Source: Rhizobium sp. Root483D2 (GTDB lineage: Bacteria; Pseudomonadota; Alphaproteobacteria; Rhizobiales; Rhizobiaceae). From it: a stretch of 64,000 nt of DNA. The stretch's first letter is position 1, and the number at the start of each line of letters is the position of its first letter. Made by a program: the position numbers and the translations under genes. The notes under the pieces are model-generated. The model had not been told where the DNA came from, searched no databases, and saw only the letters and a program-made list of their open reading frames with translations. Positions 1-8,787 of this stretch are shown here, one piece after another. The DNA is taken from positions 252,773-316,772 of the forward strand of contig NZ_LMFB01000005.1 of NCBI RefSeq assembly GCF_001426685.1, read 5' to 3'.

Positions 1-42
1 TCCCGTTCTGGGTCAGCTATGGCCAGATTTGGAACAGCAGGG

Positions 43-711
43 TCAGCTTCTGCCCTTTTCAGGAATACGAGAGAAGGCGGCAAGCACGGTGCGTTCCGAC
101 TGGAGAAGGTAGCTTTCCAGCGCGGCTGCAGCGTCTTGCGTCTCGCCGGCATTCAGCTTTTCAAGGATGGAGGCATTGAGCTCGATATAAGGCTCGTGCA
201 GAAGTTCGGGGCTGTCGAGAAGTCCGAAACTCAGACGCAGCTCTGCCGCGATCTGCAGATAGAAAGCGTTCAGCCGTTCGCTGTCGGCGAGATCGACGAT
301 CGCTGCATGAAAGACCATGTTGGCGCTGCCGACCGTGCCCCAATCGCTGCAGAGGCTGGCGGCACGCGCCTCTTCGACGGCGGCGCGCATGCGGGCGACC
401 GCCGGATGTTTCGGATAGGCCTGCGCCAGCGCCCGGCACTCGATGAGACGGCGCACGCGGTAGATATCGATGATCGAGGCCATGCTGGGGATTTCAACGA
501 AGACGCCGCGATTGGGCTCGTGCCGCAACAGGCCTTCCTTGGTCAAAAGCCGGAACGCTTCGCGCAGCGAATTGCGGGACACCTGCAGATCGCTGCTCAA
601 TTTGACTTCCGACAGGCGTTGACCGGGCTTGAGCTCGCCGGCAATCAGCTTGTTGCGGATCGCCTCCGCCAACCGGGGCGCAAGTGCGGATATGGTGTCC
701 TGCTCAGTCAT
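43..711 (-). CDS. GntR-family regulator, FCD domain
   Basis: This 222-aa protein has an N-terminal winged helix-turn-helix (about residues 10-75, with the GntR signature around LKPGQRLSEVKLSSDLQVSRNS) and an all-helical FCD ligand domain (about 85-210) with a histidine in the FHAAIVDLA segment, where FCD proteins bind metal. AAGGACGTGC lies just before the ATG and fixes the start. It is transcribed away from the NRAMP-like/pxp operon that begins about 400 bp away, so the simplest inference is that it controls that operon in response to 5-oxoproline or a related acid. The ligand itself is not visible in the sequence. Confidence 0.85.
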   Translation of the reverse strand: MTEQDTISALAPRLAEAIRNKLIAGELKPGQRLSEVKLSSDLQVSRNSLREAFRLLTKEGLLRHEPNRGVFVEIPSMASIIDIYRVRRLIECRALAQAYPKHPAVARMRAAVEEARAASLCSDWGTVGSANMVFHAAIVDLADSERLNAFYLQIAAELRLSFGLLDSPELLHEPYIELNASILEKLNAGETQDAAAALESYLLQSERTVLAAFSRIPEKGRS

Positions 712-1104
712 GCACGTCCTTCATTCGAAGCGATAAGCACCGTGTGTGACGGATATCTTGGATTCCCCCGCTTGGAAATGGGGTCTGGGCCGAACACGTC
801 GGCCGGCGTATGTTTTGCGGCAGGAAGAGCAGCCGGAATGATTATTTCAACAGGCGGGCCGTACCGGGGGACATCGAACCGGGACACAAGAACCTTTGAA
901 GGCACAGAAATCTCCATCTAGGCGGCACTTCACGTCATGAGGCAAATATGAAAAGCTCAACATTTCAACAGTATGATGGAACGATGAAATAATAATCGTT
1001 GAACAATATTGACAGAATTGTGAAATGCGGCGACGGTATGGCAGTCAAGATCATTGACGAGGCCTGCCGGGGAATGCGCAGGCGGATAATCAGAGAGAGG
1101 GTTC
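712..1104. promoter_or_regulatory. Divergent control region of GntR gene and pxp operon
   Basis: This gap holds no convincing gene. The part nearest the operon is AT-rich and carries several ATTTCA/TGAAAT half sites (962-967, 985-990, 1021-1026) and a CAATATTG palindrome at 1004-1011. These are candidate operator or promoter parts for the divergent genes. A 69-codon leftward frame across 708-917 has no supporting features and I do not call it. Confidence 0.4.
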
Positions 1105-2373
1105 ATGGAACAGTCACCGATTTCACCCGCCAACGGCGCGCCGCAAAAGGCGCCCATGTCCGCCAAATCGCGGCGTGCCGCGCTCGTCGCTGCCATCTTT
1201 CTGATGGCGACATCGGCCATCGGTCCAGGCTTCATCACCCAGACGGCCACCTTCACAAGCCAGCTCGGCGCTGCCTTCGCCTTTGCGATTCTTGCTTCCA
1301 TCCTCATCGATTTCATCGTGCAGCTAAACATCTGGCGGATCGTGACGCTGACGAAGATGCGCGCATCCGACATTGCCAATGCGGCCATTCCGGGTACCGG
1401 TTACCTGCTCGCCGTCCTCGTCATCGTCGGCGGGCTGTTCTTCAACATCGGCAATATCGGCGGCTCCGGTCTTGGCCTCAACGCCATGATCGGCCTTGAT
1501 GCAAAATGGGGCGGCGCAATCAGTGCGCTGATCGCCATCGGCATTTTCAGCTCCAAACGGGCCGGCCTTGCCATCGACCGCCTGATCGTCGTCGCCGGCG
1601 TCCTGATGATCCTCCTGACGCTCTATGTCGCGATCGTCTCAGGTCCGCCGGTCGGCGATGCGCTGTTCCAGACCTTCCTTCCCTCCACCATCGATTTTGC
1701 CACGATCACCACCATCGTCGGTGGCACGGTCGGCGGCTACATCACCTATTCCGGCGCACATCGCCTGCTCGACAAGGGCACCGTCGGCATCGAGAACCTC
1801 GGCGCCGTCAACCGTGCGGCACTGACGGGTATCGCCGTCACCGGCCTGATGCGCTATGTGCTGTTCCTTGCCATTCTCGGCGTGGTCGCCAGCGGCGTCG
1901 TCATCGACGTGTCGGGCAAGGGTGCCAATCCTGCGGCACAAGCCTTCCAGGCAGCCGCAGGCGAGACCGGCTACCGCATCTTCGGTGCCGTTTTGTGGTT
2001 TGCCGCCATCACCTCGGTGATCGGCGCCGCCTATACGTCGGTATCGTTCATCACCGTCTTCAAGAAGGACATCAGCGAACGCGCCCGCAATATCGCAACC
2101 GTGATCTTCATCGCCGTCTCGCTGTTCTTCTACGTGATCATCACCACGCCACCGGCGCAGATGCTGATCTTCGTTGGCGGCCTGAACGGCCTGATCCTGC
2201 CGATCGGCCTGTCGATCTTCATCTATGCTGCCTGGGCACGGTCCGACCTCATGGGCGGTTACCGCTATCCGCGCTGGCTGCTGGTACTCGGTGTGCTGGC
2301 TTGCGCACTCACCTGGTACATGGGCTACAAGTCGATCGGCCCGATTTTCGCCCTGCTGACGCCGGCCGCCTGA
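1105..2373 (+). CDS. NRAMP-like (YcsG-type) transporter of the 5-oxoprolinase operon
   Basis: This 422-aa integral membrane protein has about eleven hydrophobic segments and the overall look of the NRAMP/YcsG family. The start follows a GAGAGAGG ribosome binding site. The first membrane helix reads IGPGF (residues 39-43), where metal-transporting NRAMPs have the Asp-Pro-Gly-Asn motif; the Asp and Asn metal ligands are replaced by Gly and Phe. I also see no Met-Pro-His motif in the sixth helix. It is therefore unlikely to move Mn or Fe. It is the first gene of an operon (12 bp to pxpA), which suggests import of 5-oxoproline or a related lactam or acid; that substrate is inferred from context only. 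Confidence 0.8.
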   Translation: MEQSPISPANGAPQKAPMSAKSRRAALVAAIFLMATSAIGPGFITQTATFTSQLGAAFAFAILASILIDFIVQLNIWRIVTLTKMRASDIANAAIPGTGYLLAVLVIVGGLFFNIGNIGGSGLGLNAMIGLDAKWGGAISALIAIGIFSSKRAGLAIDRLIVVAGVLMILLTLYVAIVSGPPVGDALFQTFLPSTIDFATITTIVGGTVGGYITYSGAHRLLDKGTVGIENLGAVNRAALTGIAVTGLMRYVLFLAILGVVASGVVIDVSGKGANPAAQAFQAAAGETGYRIFGAVLWFAAITSVIGAAYTSVSFITVFKKDISERARNIATVIFIAVSLFFYVIITTPPAQMLIFVGGLNGLILPIGLSIFIYAAWARSDLMGGYRYPRWLLVLGVLACALTWYMGYKSIGPIFALLTPAA

Positions 2374-2385
2374 GGAGGATAGACA

Positions 2386-3150
2386 ATGACTGCCATCGAT
2401 CTGAACAGCGATCTCGGCGAAAGCTACGGCGCCTGGCGCATGGGCGAAGACGAAACGATGCTGGGCATCGTCTCGAGCGCCAATGTCGCCTGCGGCTTCC
2501 ATGCCGGCGATCCCGCCGGCATCTGGAAGACCGTCAAGGCGGCGGCCGGCAAAGGTGTTTCGATCGGGGCGCATGTCTCCTATCCCGATCGCGTCGGCTT
2601 TGGCCGGCGCGACCTCGATGTGACGAGCGGCGAACTGATCGCCGACGTCATCTACCAGATCGGTGCGCTGAAGGGCATGGCGGCTTCAGCCGGCGTTGCA
2701 GTCGGCTATGTCAAGCCGCATGGCGCGCTTTACAACCGGATCGCCCATGACCCGCTACAGGGACAGGCGGTCATCGACGCCATCAAGGCGATCGATCCGT
2801 CGCTGGTGCTGATGGGCCTTGCCAATGCGCCGATCCTGAAACTTGCCCAGGCATCCGGCCTGAAAACGGTTGCCGAGGCCTTTGCCGACCGCGCCTATAC
2901 GCCGGACGGACAATTGGTCTCGCGCCGCGAACAGGGCGCCGTCCTGCACGATACGCAGCTGATCGCCCGCCGCATGCTGCAGCTTGCCCGCCAAGGCACG
3001 CTGGAGGCGATCGACGGCTCGACCATCACGATCGATGCTCAGTCGATCTGCGTCCATGGCGACAGCCCGGGCGCCGTTGCCATCGCGCAGGAAATCCGCC
3101 GGGCCTTCGAGGCAGACGGCATTTCCGTCCGGTCTTTTCTAACGGCCTGA
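2386..3150 (+). CDS. pxpA: 5-oxoprolinase subunit A (LamB/YcsF family)
   Basis: This 254-aa protein of the LamB/YcsF family opens with the family signature [11 protein letters not shown] and continues with [14 protein letters not shown] and GAHVSYPDR, which hold the conserved acidic and histidine residues. PxpA works with PxpB and PxpC to open 5-oxoproline to glutamate at the cost of ATP. The start follows GAGGAGG. Length matches the family (about 245-255 aa). DUF1445 and the PxpBC fusion follow in the same operon, which supports the assignment. Confidence 0.92.
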   Translation: MTAIDLNSDLGESYGAWRMGEDETMLGIVSSANVACGFHAGDPAGIWKTVKAAAGKGVSIGAHVSYPDRVGFGRRDLDVTSGELIADVIYQIGALKGMAASAGVAVGYVKPHGALYNRIAHDPLQGQAVIDAIKAIDPSLVLMGLANAPILKLAQASGLKTVAEAFADRAYTPDGQLVSRREQGAVLHDTQLIARRMLQLARQGTLEAIDGSTITIDAQSICVHGDSPGAVAIAQEIRRAFEADGISVRSFLTA

Positions 3151-3172
3151 CGGATATTCTGGGAGGAATAGA

Positions 3173-3979
3173 ATGATTGCCATAGACCATCTGCGCCATG
3201 TGAATACCGGACAGGCGCGCATCGCCCGCGAGCGCTACCGCGCTGGCAGCATCGAGCCGACATCGGGCGTCGCGCCCGGTTTTACGCAAGCCAACATGAT
3301 TGTTTTGCCGCGCGATTGGGCCTTTGATTTCCTGCTCTATGCGCAGCGCAATCCGAAGGCCTGCCCGGTGCTTGACGTCTCCGATCCCGGCTCGCACGCG
3401 ACCCTGCTGGCGCCAGGTGCCGACCTGCGCACCGATATCCCGCTCTACCGCATCTGGCGCGACGGCAAGCTTGCCGAGGAAACGGCGGACGCACGCGCAG
3501 CCTGGGCAGAGCATCCCGATCTTGTCAGCTTCCTGATCGGCTGCAGCTTCACCTTCGAGACACCGATGGTGGAGGCAGGCATCGAAATCCGCCATATCAC
3601 CGACCGATCCAATGTGCCGATGTACCTGACCAACCGGCCATGCCGCCCGGCCGGGCGCCTGCACGGCAATATGGTCGTGTCAATGCGGCCGATCCCGGCG
3701 TCGCGCGTTGCCGATGCGGCGACGATTTCCGGCCGCTTCCCGTCCGTGCATGGCGCGCCCGTGCATATCGGCGTGCCGGAAGAACTCGGCATCAAGGATC
3801 TGGCCAAGCCTGAATTTGGCGATCCCGTGCGCATCGAGCCCGGTGAAATCCCGGTCTTCTGGGCTTGCGGCGTCACCCCGCAGGCAGCCGTCATGGCATC
3901 CGGTGTGCCGTTTGCCATCACCCATGCACCGGGACATATGTTCATCACCGATATCCCTGATTCCGCCTATCACGCCTGA
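3173..3979 (+). CDS. DUF1445 / YcsI-type protein (putative hydro-lyase or D-glutamate cyclase)
   Basis: This 268-aa protein is of the DUF1445 family (usual length about 260-270), with the segments [31 protein letters not shown] and [12 protein letters not shown]. Members are usually annotated as putative hydro-lyases. The mammalian relative DGLUCY was reported to be a D-glutamate cyclase that forms 5-oxo-D-proline, which would suit a gene between pxpA and pxpBC. A GGGAGGA ribosome binding site precedes the ATG, and the pxpBC start lies 7 bp after the stop. Family assignment is firm; the reaction here is inferred. Confidence 0.85.
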   Translation: MIAIDHLRHVNTGQARIARERYRAGSIEPTSGVAPGFTQANMIVLPRDWAFDFLLYAQRNPKACPVLDVSDPGSHATLLAPGADLRTDIPLYRIWRDGKLAEETADARAAWAEHPDLVSFLIGCSFTFETPMVEAGIEIRHITDRSNVPMYLTNRPCRPAGRLHGNMVVSMRPIPASRVADAATISGRFPSVHGAPVHIGVPEELGIKDLAKPEFGDPVRIEPGEIPVFWACGVTPQAAVMASGVPFAITHAPGHMFITDIPDSAYHA

Positions 3980-3986
3980 GGTTCCG

Positions 3987-5588
3987 ATGCGCTTTCTACC
4001 CGTCAGCCTGACAGTCCTGCTTGTCGAACTCGCCGATCTCGATGAGACGCTGGCGCTGTTTGCCTCGCTTCAAGCCGATCCGGTCGATGGCATCGAAGAC
4101 ATGGTGCCGGCCGCCCGTACCCTGATGATCCGTTTCCGCCCGGAACGGCTGACGGCCGAGAAGCTGTGCGGCGCCATCGCGACCCGCGACCTCTCCGCCC
4201 GTATTACGCCTTCGGACACATGCGTTGAAATCCCGGTCCATTATGACGGCGAGGATCTGGCGGATGTCGCCGGACTCACCGGCCTTTCGGTCGATGAGGT
4301 CATCCGCCGCCATACCGAAAGCGAATTCACCGTCGCCTTCTGCGGCTTTGCTCCAGGCTTCGGCTATCTCGTCGGCGGCGATCCCACCCTGCAGGTGCCG
4401 CGCCGGCAAAGCCCGCGCACGAAGATCCCCGCCGGCTCCGTCGCGCTGGCCGGCGCCTTTTCCGGCGTTTACCCGCAGGCAAGCCCCGGCGGCTGGCAGA
4501 TCATCGGCACGACGCCGGAAAAAATGTGGGACCTGTCCCGCGATCCGCCAGCTTTGTTCCAGCCGGGTTACCGGGTGCGCTTTACCGATCTTTCGAAAAG
4601 CAAATCCGTTGTCTCGGTGAGCACGGCCAAGAGCGCTGCAGCGCCAGCAACGGTCCAGACAGCCGGTGCGCTGGCGCTGAAGGTGCTCGCAGCACCGATG
4701 CCCGCGCTATTTCAGGATACCGGCCGCTTCGGCCAGACGGGCCAGGGGGTTTCAGCCTCCGGCGCACTGGACATCGGTGCGCACAAGGCCGCCAACCGCG
4801 TTGTTGGAAATCCCGTTGATTTCGCCTGTCTTGAAATTACGCTCGGCGGCTTTTCCTTCGAAATCAACGGCCGCGCCGTGCTGGGGATAACCGGCGCGCC
4901 CTGCCCCATTCAGGTGCGCGACGCTTCCGGGCGTGTCCAGACGGCCGAAACCTACCGGCCGATTTCGCTTGAGCCGGGTGATGTCGTCACGCTCGGCCAT
5001 GCGCCCAAGGGCATGCGCAGCTATCTCGCAATGCGCGGCGGTTTTGCGGTCACGCCGGTGCTTGGCAGCGCCTCCACCGATACGCTCGCCATCGTCGGGC
5101 CGGACCCGGTCACGGCCGGTACGGTGCTGACGATCCAGAGCGGAACAAAAGACTTGGTGCCCGTCTCGTTGACAGAAGTACCGGCCTTCGATCATCCGGC
5201 GTCCGGTGAAACGGTGGTGCTCGATGTGGTGATGGGACCGCGCAGCGACTGGTTTACGCAGGCTGGCATCGACACGCTGTCCGGCCAGCTCTGGACGATG
5301 ACGCCGCAGTCCAACCGCGTCGGCATCCGCCTCGCCGGTGACGTGCCTCTAGAGCGCAAGGACAAGGCGGAGCTGCCGAGCGAAGGCACGGCGACCGGGG
5401 CCATCCAGGTGCCGCATAGCGGCCAGCCGGTGCTGTTCCTTGCAGACCATCCGCTGACCGGCGGCTATCCCGTGATCGGCAATGTCGCCGAACATCATCT
5501 CGATCTCGCCGGCCAGATTCCGGTCAATGCAAAGATACGCTTCCGGCCCGTAAGGGCTTTCGCCGACATCAAGCCCGTCAAGGCCTGA
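3987..5588 (+). CDS. pxpBC: 5-oxoprolinase subunits B and C fused (KipI-KipA)
   Basis: This 533-aa protein joins a PxpB/KipI carboxyltransferase-type domain (CT_C_D, about residues 1-205, with FCGFAPGFGYLVGGDP and VPRRQSPRTKIPAGSVALAG) to a PxpC/KipA domain (CT_A_B, about 225-530, beginning near LAAPMPALFQDTGRFGQTG). In E. coli these are separate proteins of 218 and 310 aa, which add up to nearly the same length. The open frame continues upstream inside DUF1445, but the ATG at 3987 has a GAGG site and starts where the PxpB fold starts. CT domains of this type also occur in urea carboxylase, which matters because a biotin carboxylase-BCCP protein follows. Confidence 0.92.
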   Translation: MRFLPVSLTVLLVELADLDETLALFASLQADPVDGIEDMVPAARTLMIRFRPERLTAEKLCGAIATRDLSARITPSDTCVEIPVHYDGEDLADVAGLTGLSVDEVIRRHTESEFTVAFCGFAPGFGYLVGGDPTLQVPRRQSPRTKIPAGSVALAGAFSGVYPQASPGGWQIIGTTPEKMWDLSRDPPALFQPGYRVRFTDLSKSKSVVSVSTAKSAAAPATVQTAGALALKVLAAPMPALFQDTGRFGQTGQGVSASGALDIGAHKAANRVVGNPVDFACLEITLGGFSFEINGRAVLGITGAPCPIQVRDASGRVQTAETYRPISLEPGDVVTLGHAPKGMRSYLAMRGGFAVTPVLGSASTDTLAIVGPDPVTAGTVLTIQSGTKDLVPVSLTEVPAFDHPASGETVVLDVVMGPRSDWFTQAGIDTLSGQLWTMTPQSNRVGIRLAGDVPLERKDKAELPSEGTATGAIQVPHSGQPVLFLADHPLTGGYPVIGNVAEHHLDLAGQIPVNAKIRFRPVRAFADIKPVKA

Positions 5589-5630
5589 GATCGCGATACC
5601 CGCCGGACAAAGACAATGAGGATAGACCCG

Positions 5631-7358
5631 ATGAAAAAAGTGCTGATTGCCAATCGTGGCGAAATCGCCGTCCGCATCATCCGCGCCTGCCGCGACTACG
5701 GCATCGCCTCGGTTGCGGTTTATGCCGATCCGGACATGGATGCGCTGTTCGTGCGCCTGGCCGACGAGGCCTACGGTCTCTCCGGCAGCCGCCCGGCGGA
5801 AACCTATCTCGACATCGAAAAGCTGATCGGCATCGCCAAACGCTCCGGCGCCGATGCCGTGCATCCGGGGTACGGCTTCCTGTCCGAGCGGGCGGAGTTT
5901 GCCCGCGCCGTCATCGATGCCGGCCTGATCTGGATCGGCCCCGATCCGCATGTCATCGAAGCGCTGGGTGACAAGGTGCAGGCGCGGCGGATCGCCACCA
6001 GCGTCGGCGCTCCCCTGGTTGCCGGCAGCGATGGTCCGGTCGAGACGGCAGCCGAAGTGATCGCATTTGCCGAGCAATATGGCCTGCCGGTTGCGATCAA
6101 GGCGGCCCATGGCGGCGGCGGACGCGGCCTGAAGGTCGCCTGGAAGATGGAAGATGTGGCCGACCTCTACGCATCGGCCGTGCGCGAGGCGGAAGCTGCC
6201 TTTGGCCGTGGCGAATGTTTTCTCGAACGCTTCCTTGACCGGCCGCGCCATATCGAGGCGCAGGTTCTGGCCGACAAGCATGGCAATGTGCTGGTGCTCG
6301 GGACCCGCGACTGCTCGCTGCAGCGCCGCAATCAGAAGCTTGTCGAAGAGGCGCCGGCGCCGTTTCTCTCAGATGCCCAGCGGCATGAAATCCATGATGC
6401 TGCCAAGCGCATCTGCGCTGCCGCCGGCTATTCCGGCGCCGGTACGGTCGAATTCCTGCTCGGCGTCGATGGCACGATCTCCTTCCTGGAGGTCAATACC
6501 CGCCTGCAGGTGGAGCACCCCGTCACCGAAGAAACGACCGGCATCGACCTGGTGATCGAACAGTTCCGCATCGCCGACGGCCTGCCGCTGCTGGTGACCG
6601 AGACGCCCGCACCCCGCGGCCATTCGATCGAATTCCGCATCAATGCCGAAGATCCCGGCCGCGGCTTCCTGCCGACGCCGGGCACCATCACCACATTCGA
6701 GGCACCGTCCGGACCGGGCGTCCGGCTCGACAGCGGCGTCGTCTCCGGCTCGACCATTCCCGGCACCTTCGATTCGCTGGTGGCCAAGCTGATCGTGACC
6801 GGGGCAACCCGCGAACAGGCGCTCACCCGTGCCCGCCGGGCGCTCAAGGAATTCAGGATCGAGGGCGTGGCAACCGTGCTGCCGTTCCACCGCGCCGCGA
6901 TGGAGGCCGCCGATTTTATCGGTGACGACGGCTTCAAGGTGCATACGCGCTGGATCGAAACCGATTTCGCTGACCGCCTTGCCGCTGACGCGCGGCCCGA
7001 TCCGGGCGCCGATACGTCTCTCATCCGCACCCATGTCGAGATCGACGGCAAGCGCCATGCGCTGGGCATTCCCGCCGCACTTCTGGCCGGTCTCGGCGGC
7101 CTGAACGCACCGATCGGCGATGCCGGAAGCACGGAGACGCAAGAAGACTCTTCCACCGTAACAGCGCCCATTTCCGGGACGCTGCAAGCCTGGAAATGCG
7201 CCGATGGCGATACCGTCAAGGAGGGCGACCTGCTCGCGGTGATGGAAGCGATGAAGATGGAAACGCAGATTCTATCGGCCCGCTCCGGGACATTGGTGAT
7301 CAAGGCAGCGGAAGGCGCTTATGTGAATGCCGGAGCGGCGCTTGGCCGTATCGAATAG
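5631..7358 (+). CDS. Biotin carboxylase fused to a biotin carrier domain
   Basis: This 575-aa protein has an N-terminal biotin carboxylase domain ([20 protein letters not shown] start, [12 protein letters not shown]-grasp glycine loop [12 protein letters not shown], and the [14 protein letters not shown] segment) and a C-terminal biotinyl domain with EAMKM, the biotin-accepting lysine being residue 542. I use the ATG at 5631 because GAGGAT sits 7 bp before it; the ATG at 5616 overlaps that site. No acetyl-CoA-type carboxyltransferase lies nearby, and the only CT-like domains are in PxpBC immediately upstream. It is annotated elsewhere as acetyl-CoA carboxylase subunit AccC, but the context argues for a role in lactam breakdown. 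Confidence 0.9.
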   Translation: MKKVLIANRGEIAVRIIRACRDYGIASVAVYADPDMDALFVRLADEAYGLSGSRPAETYLDIEKLIGIAKRSGADAVHPGYGFLSERAEFARAVIDAGLIWIGPDPHVIEALGDKVQARRIATSVGAPLVAGSDGPVETAAEVIAFAEQYGLPVAIKAAHGGGGRGLKVAWKMEDVADLYASAVREAEAAFGRGECFLERFLDRPRHIEAQVLADKHGNVLVLGTRDCSLQRRNQKLVEEAPAPFLSDAQRHEIHDAAKRICAAAGYSGAGTVEFLLGVDGTISFLEVNTRLQVEHPVTEETTGIDLVIEQFRIADGLPLLVTETPAPRGHSIEFRINAEDPGRGFLPTPGTITTFEAPSGPGVRLDSGVVSGSTIPGTFDSLVAKLIVTGATREQALTRARRALKEFRIEGVATVLPFHRAAMEAADFIGDDGFKVHTRWIETDFADRLAADARPDPGADTSLIRTHVEIDGKRHALGIPAALLAGLGGLNAPIGDAGSTETQEDSSTVTAPISGTLQAWKCADGDTVKEGDLLAVMEAMKMETQILSARSGTLVIKAAEGAYVNAGAALGRIE

Positions 7359-7380
7359 GTCCCGGTCCAGAAGCCGGCTA

Positions 7381-7419
7381 GAAAAGTGCTCGCGCCGTGT
7401 CACCTCGCGAGCACTTTTC
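7381..7419. terminator. Bidirectional terminator between BC-BCCP gene and dctD
   Basis: A perfect 14-bp inverted repeat (GAAAAGTGCTCGCG at 7381-7394 and its complement at 7406-7419) encloses an 11-nt loop. The outer stem supplies A-rich and T-rich flanks in both directions. It lies between two convergent genes, so it can end both transcripts. Confidence 0.85.
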
Positions 7420-7436
7420 GTTTGGACGTCCGCCCA

Positions 7437-8783
7437 TCAGCGCTTCCGGCCAAAGTCGGCACGGTTGATGCCGTGGCGCTGCAGCTTGTCGTAGAAAGTC
7501 TTTCTGGGAATACCCAGCGCCTCGATCGTCAAGCGGACATCGCCATCGCTGGCCGAAAGCGCCTGGCGGATGATATCCGCCTCATACAGCTCCAGCTTTT
7601 CCGGCAGGCTGTTTTGGGTGGAAGGGGAGGGGGTAGCCTGCCATCCGGCAGCTTCGACGCCGAGAACGACACGCTCGGCAAAATGCGACAGCTCGCGCAC
7701 GTTCCCTGGCCAGGCATGCGTGGACAGATATTGCTGCACGCTGCGGGAAATGACGGGAATATCGCGCTTGAAGCGTTCGGCGGCGCGGGCGGCGAAATGG
7801 GAAAACAGCAACGGAATATCCTCCCGGCGCTCGCGCAGCGGCGGAATGGAGAGGGTCACGACATTCAGCCGGTAGTATAGATCCTCCCGGAAATCCCCCC
7901 TCATGGCCGGATCGCCGAGATCGATTTTGGCGGCGGCAACCACCCGCAGATCGACCGGCCTGACCTCGTTCGTCCCCAGCGGATTGACCTGGCGCGTCTC
8001 AAGCACCCTCAGCATCTTGACCTGCGTCGCCGGCAGCATGCTCTCGATTTCGTCGAGAAACAAAGTCCCGCCGCCCGCATGCTCGATGCGCCCAATCCGC
8101 CGTTTCTGGGCACCCGTAAAGGCGCCCGCCTCATGGCCGAACAGTTCGCTCTCGATCACCGTTTCGGGCAGGGCGCCACAGTTCAAGGCCACGAAATTTC
8201 CCGACCGCCGCCGGCTCCAATTGTGCAGCAGCTGCGCGACGACCTCCTTGCCGCTGCCGGTTTCACCGGCAACAAGCACATCGACATCGGTATCGGCGAT
8301 ATAACGCAGCGTCTGCCTCAGACTCTCCATTGCCGGTGTCTGGCCAATCAGCGGCAGGCTGTCGCTGGCGGTCTGCGCTGATTGCCGCAATGCCCGGTTT
8401 TCCATAACCAGCCGGCGCTTTTCCACGGCGCGCCGGGCGCTTTGCACCAGCCTGTCGGCAGCAAACGGCTTGGCGATAAAATCATAGGCGCCAGCCTGGA
8501 TGGCCTGCACGGCCATCGGGATATCCCCATGACCGGTGACCAGTATCACCGGGAGATCGGCGTCCATCCGTGACAACCGTGCGAATAATTCCAGCCCGTC
8601 TATATCCGGCATGCGGATATCGGTGATGACGGCGCCGTTGAAATCCACGGATATATCGGCAAGCGCGGTGCGCGCGCTGCTGAAGGCCGAGACGGAAAAT
8701 CCGGCGAGTTCGAGCGTCTGGATCGTTGCCAGCCGCAAATCCTTGTCGTCGTCGATCAGGATGATATTGCCGCCATCCGCCAT
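7437..8783 (-). CDS. dctD: C4-dicarboxylate response regulator, sigma-54 activator
   Basis: This 448-aa NtrC-type regulator has a receiver domain (about residues 5-120, acidic pocket D11-D13 and phosphoacceptor D55 in [11 protein letters not shown]), an AAA+ domain (about 145-380; Walker A GETGSGKE, sigma-54 contact loop GAFTGAQ, arginine finger region) and a C-terminal Fis-type helix-turn-helix ending in [20 protein letters not shown]. It follows dctB by 4 bp. It is expected to bind the tandem sites before dctA and to drive the -24/-12 promoter there when C4-dicarboxylates are sensed. Confidence 0.95.
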   Translation of the reverse strand: MADGGNIILIDDDKDLRLATIQTLELAGFSVSAFSSARTALADISVDFNGAVITDIRMPDIDGLELFARLSRMDADLPVILVTGHGDIPMAVQAIQAGAYDFIAKPFAADRLVQSARRAVEKRRLVMENRALRQSAQTASDSLPLIGQTPAMESLRQTLRYIADTDVDVLVAGETGSGKEVVAQLLHNWSRRRSGNFVALNCGALPETVIESELFGHEAGAFTGAQKRRIGRIEHAGGGTLFLDEIESMLPATQVKMLRVLETRQVNPLGTNEVRPVDLRVVAAAKIDLGDPAMRGDFREDLYYRLNVVTLSIPPLRERREDIPLLFSHFAARAAERFKRDIPVISRSVQQYLSTHAWPGNVRELSHFAERVVLGVEAAGWQATPSPSTQNSLPEKLELYEADIIRQALSASDGDVRLTIEALGIPRKTFYDKLQRHGINRADFGRKR

Positions 8784-8787
8784 GCCG

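Noticed and set aside
708-917. A 69-codon minus-strand frame upstream of the GntR gene
   Set aside because: There is no ribosome binding site or family similarity, and it overlaps the GntR start; it may be leader sequence only.
19-921. A 300-codon plus-strand frame opposite the GntR regulator
   Set aside because: The regulator on the minus strand has clear domains and a ribosome binding site; this frame has neither.
1506-2750. A 414-codon plus-strand frame across the NRAMP-like gene and pxpA
   Set aside because: It is in another frame of two recognised genes, and its Arg/His/Pro-rich product is typical of a shadow frame.
5631-7358. Assignment as the housekeeping acetyl-CoA carboxylase subunit accC
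   Set aside because: Housekeeping AccC is normally separate from the carrier protein and encoded with accB; here the two are fused and lie in the pxp operon.
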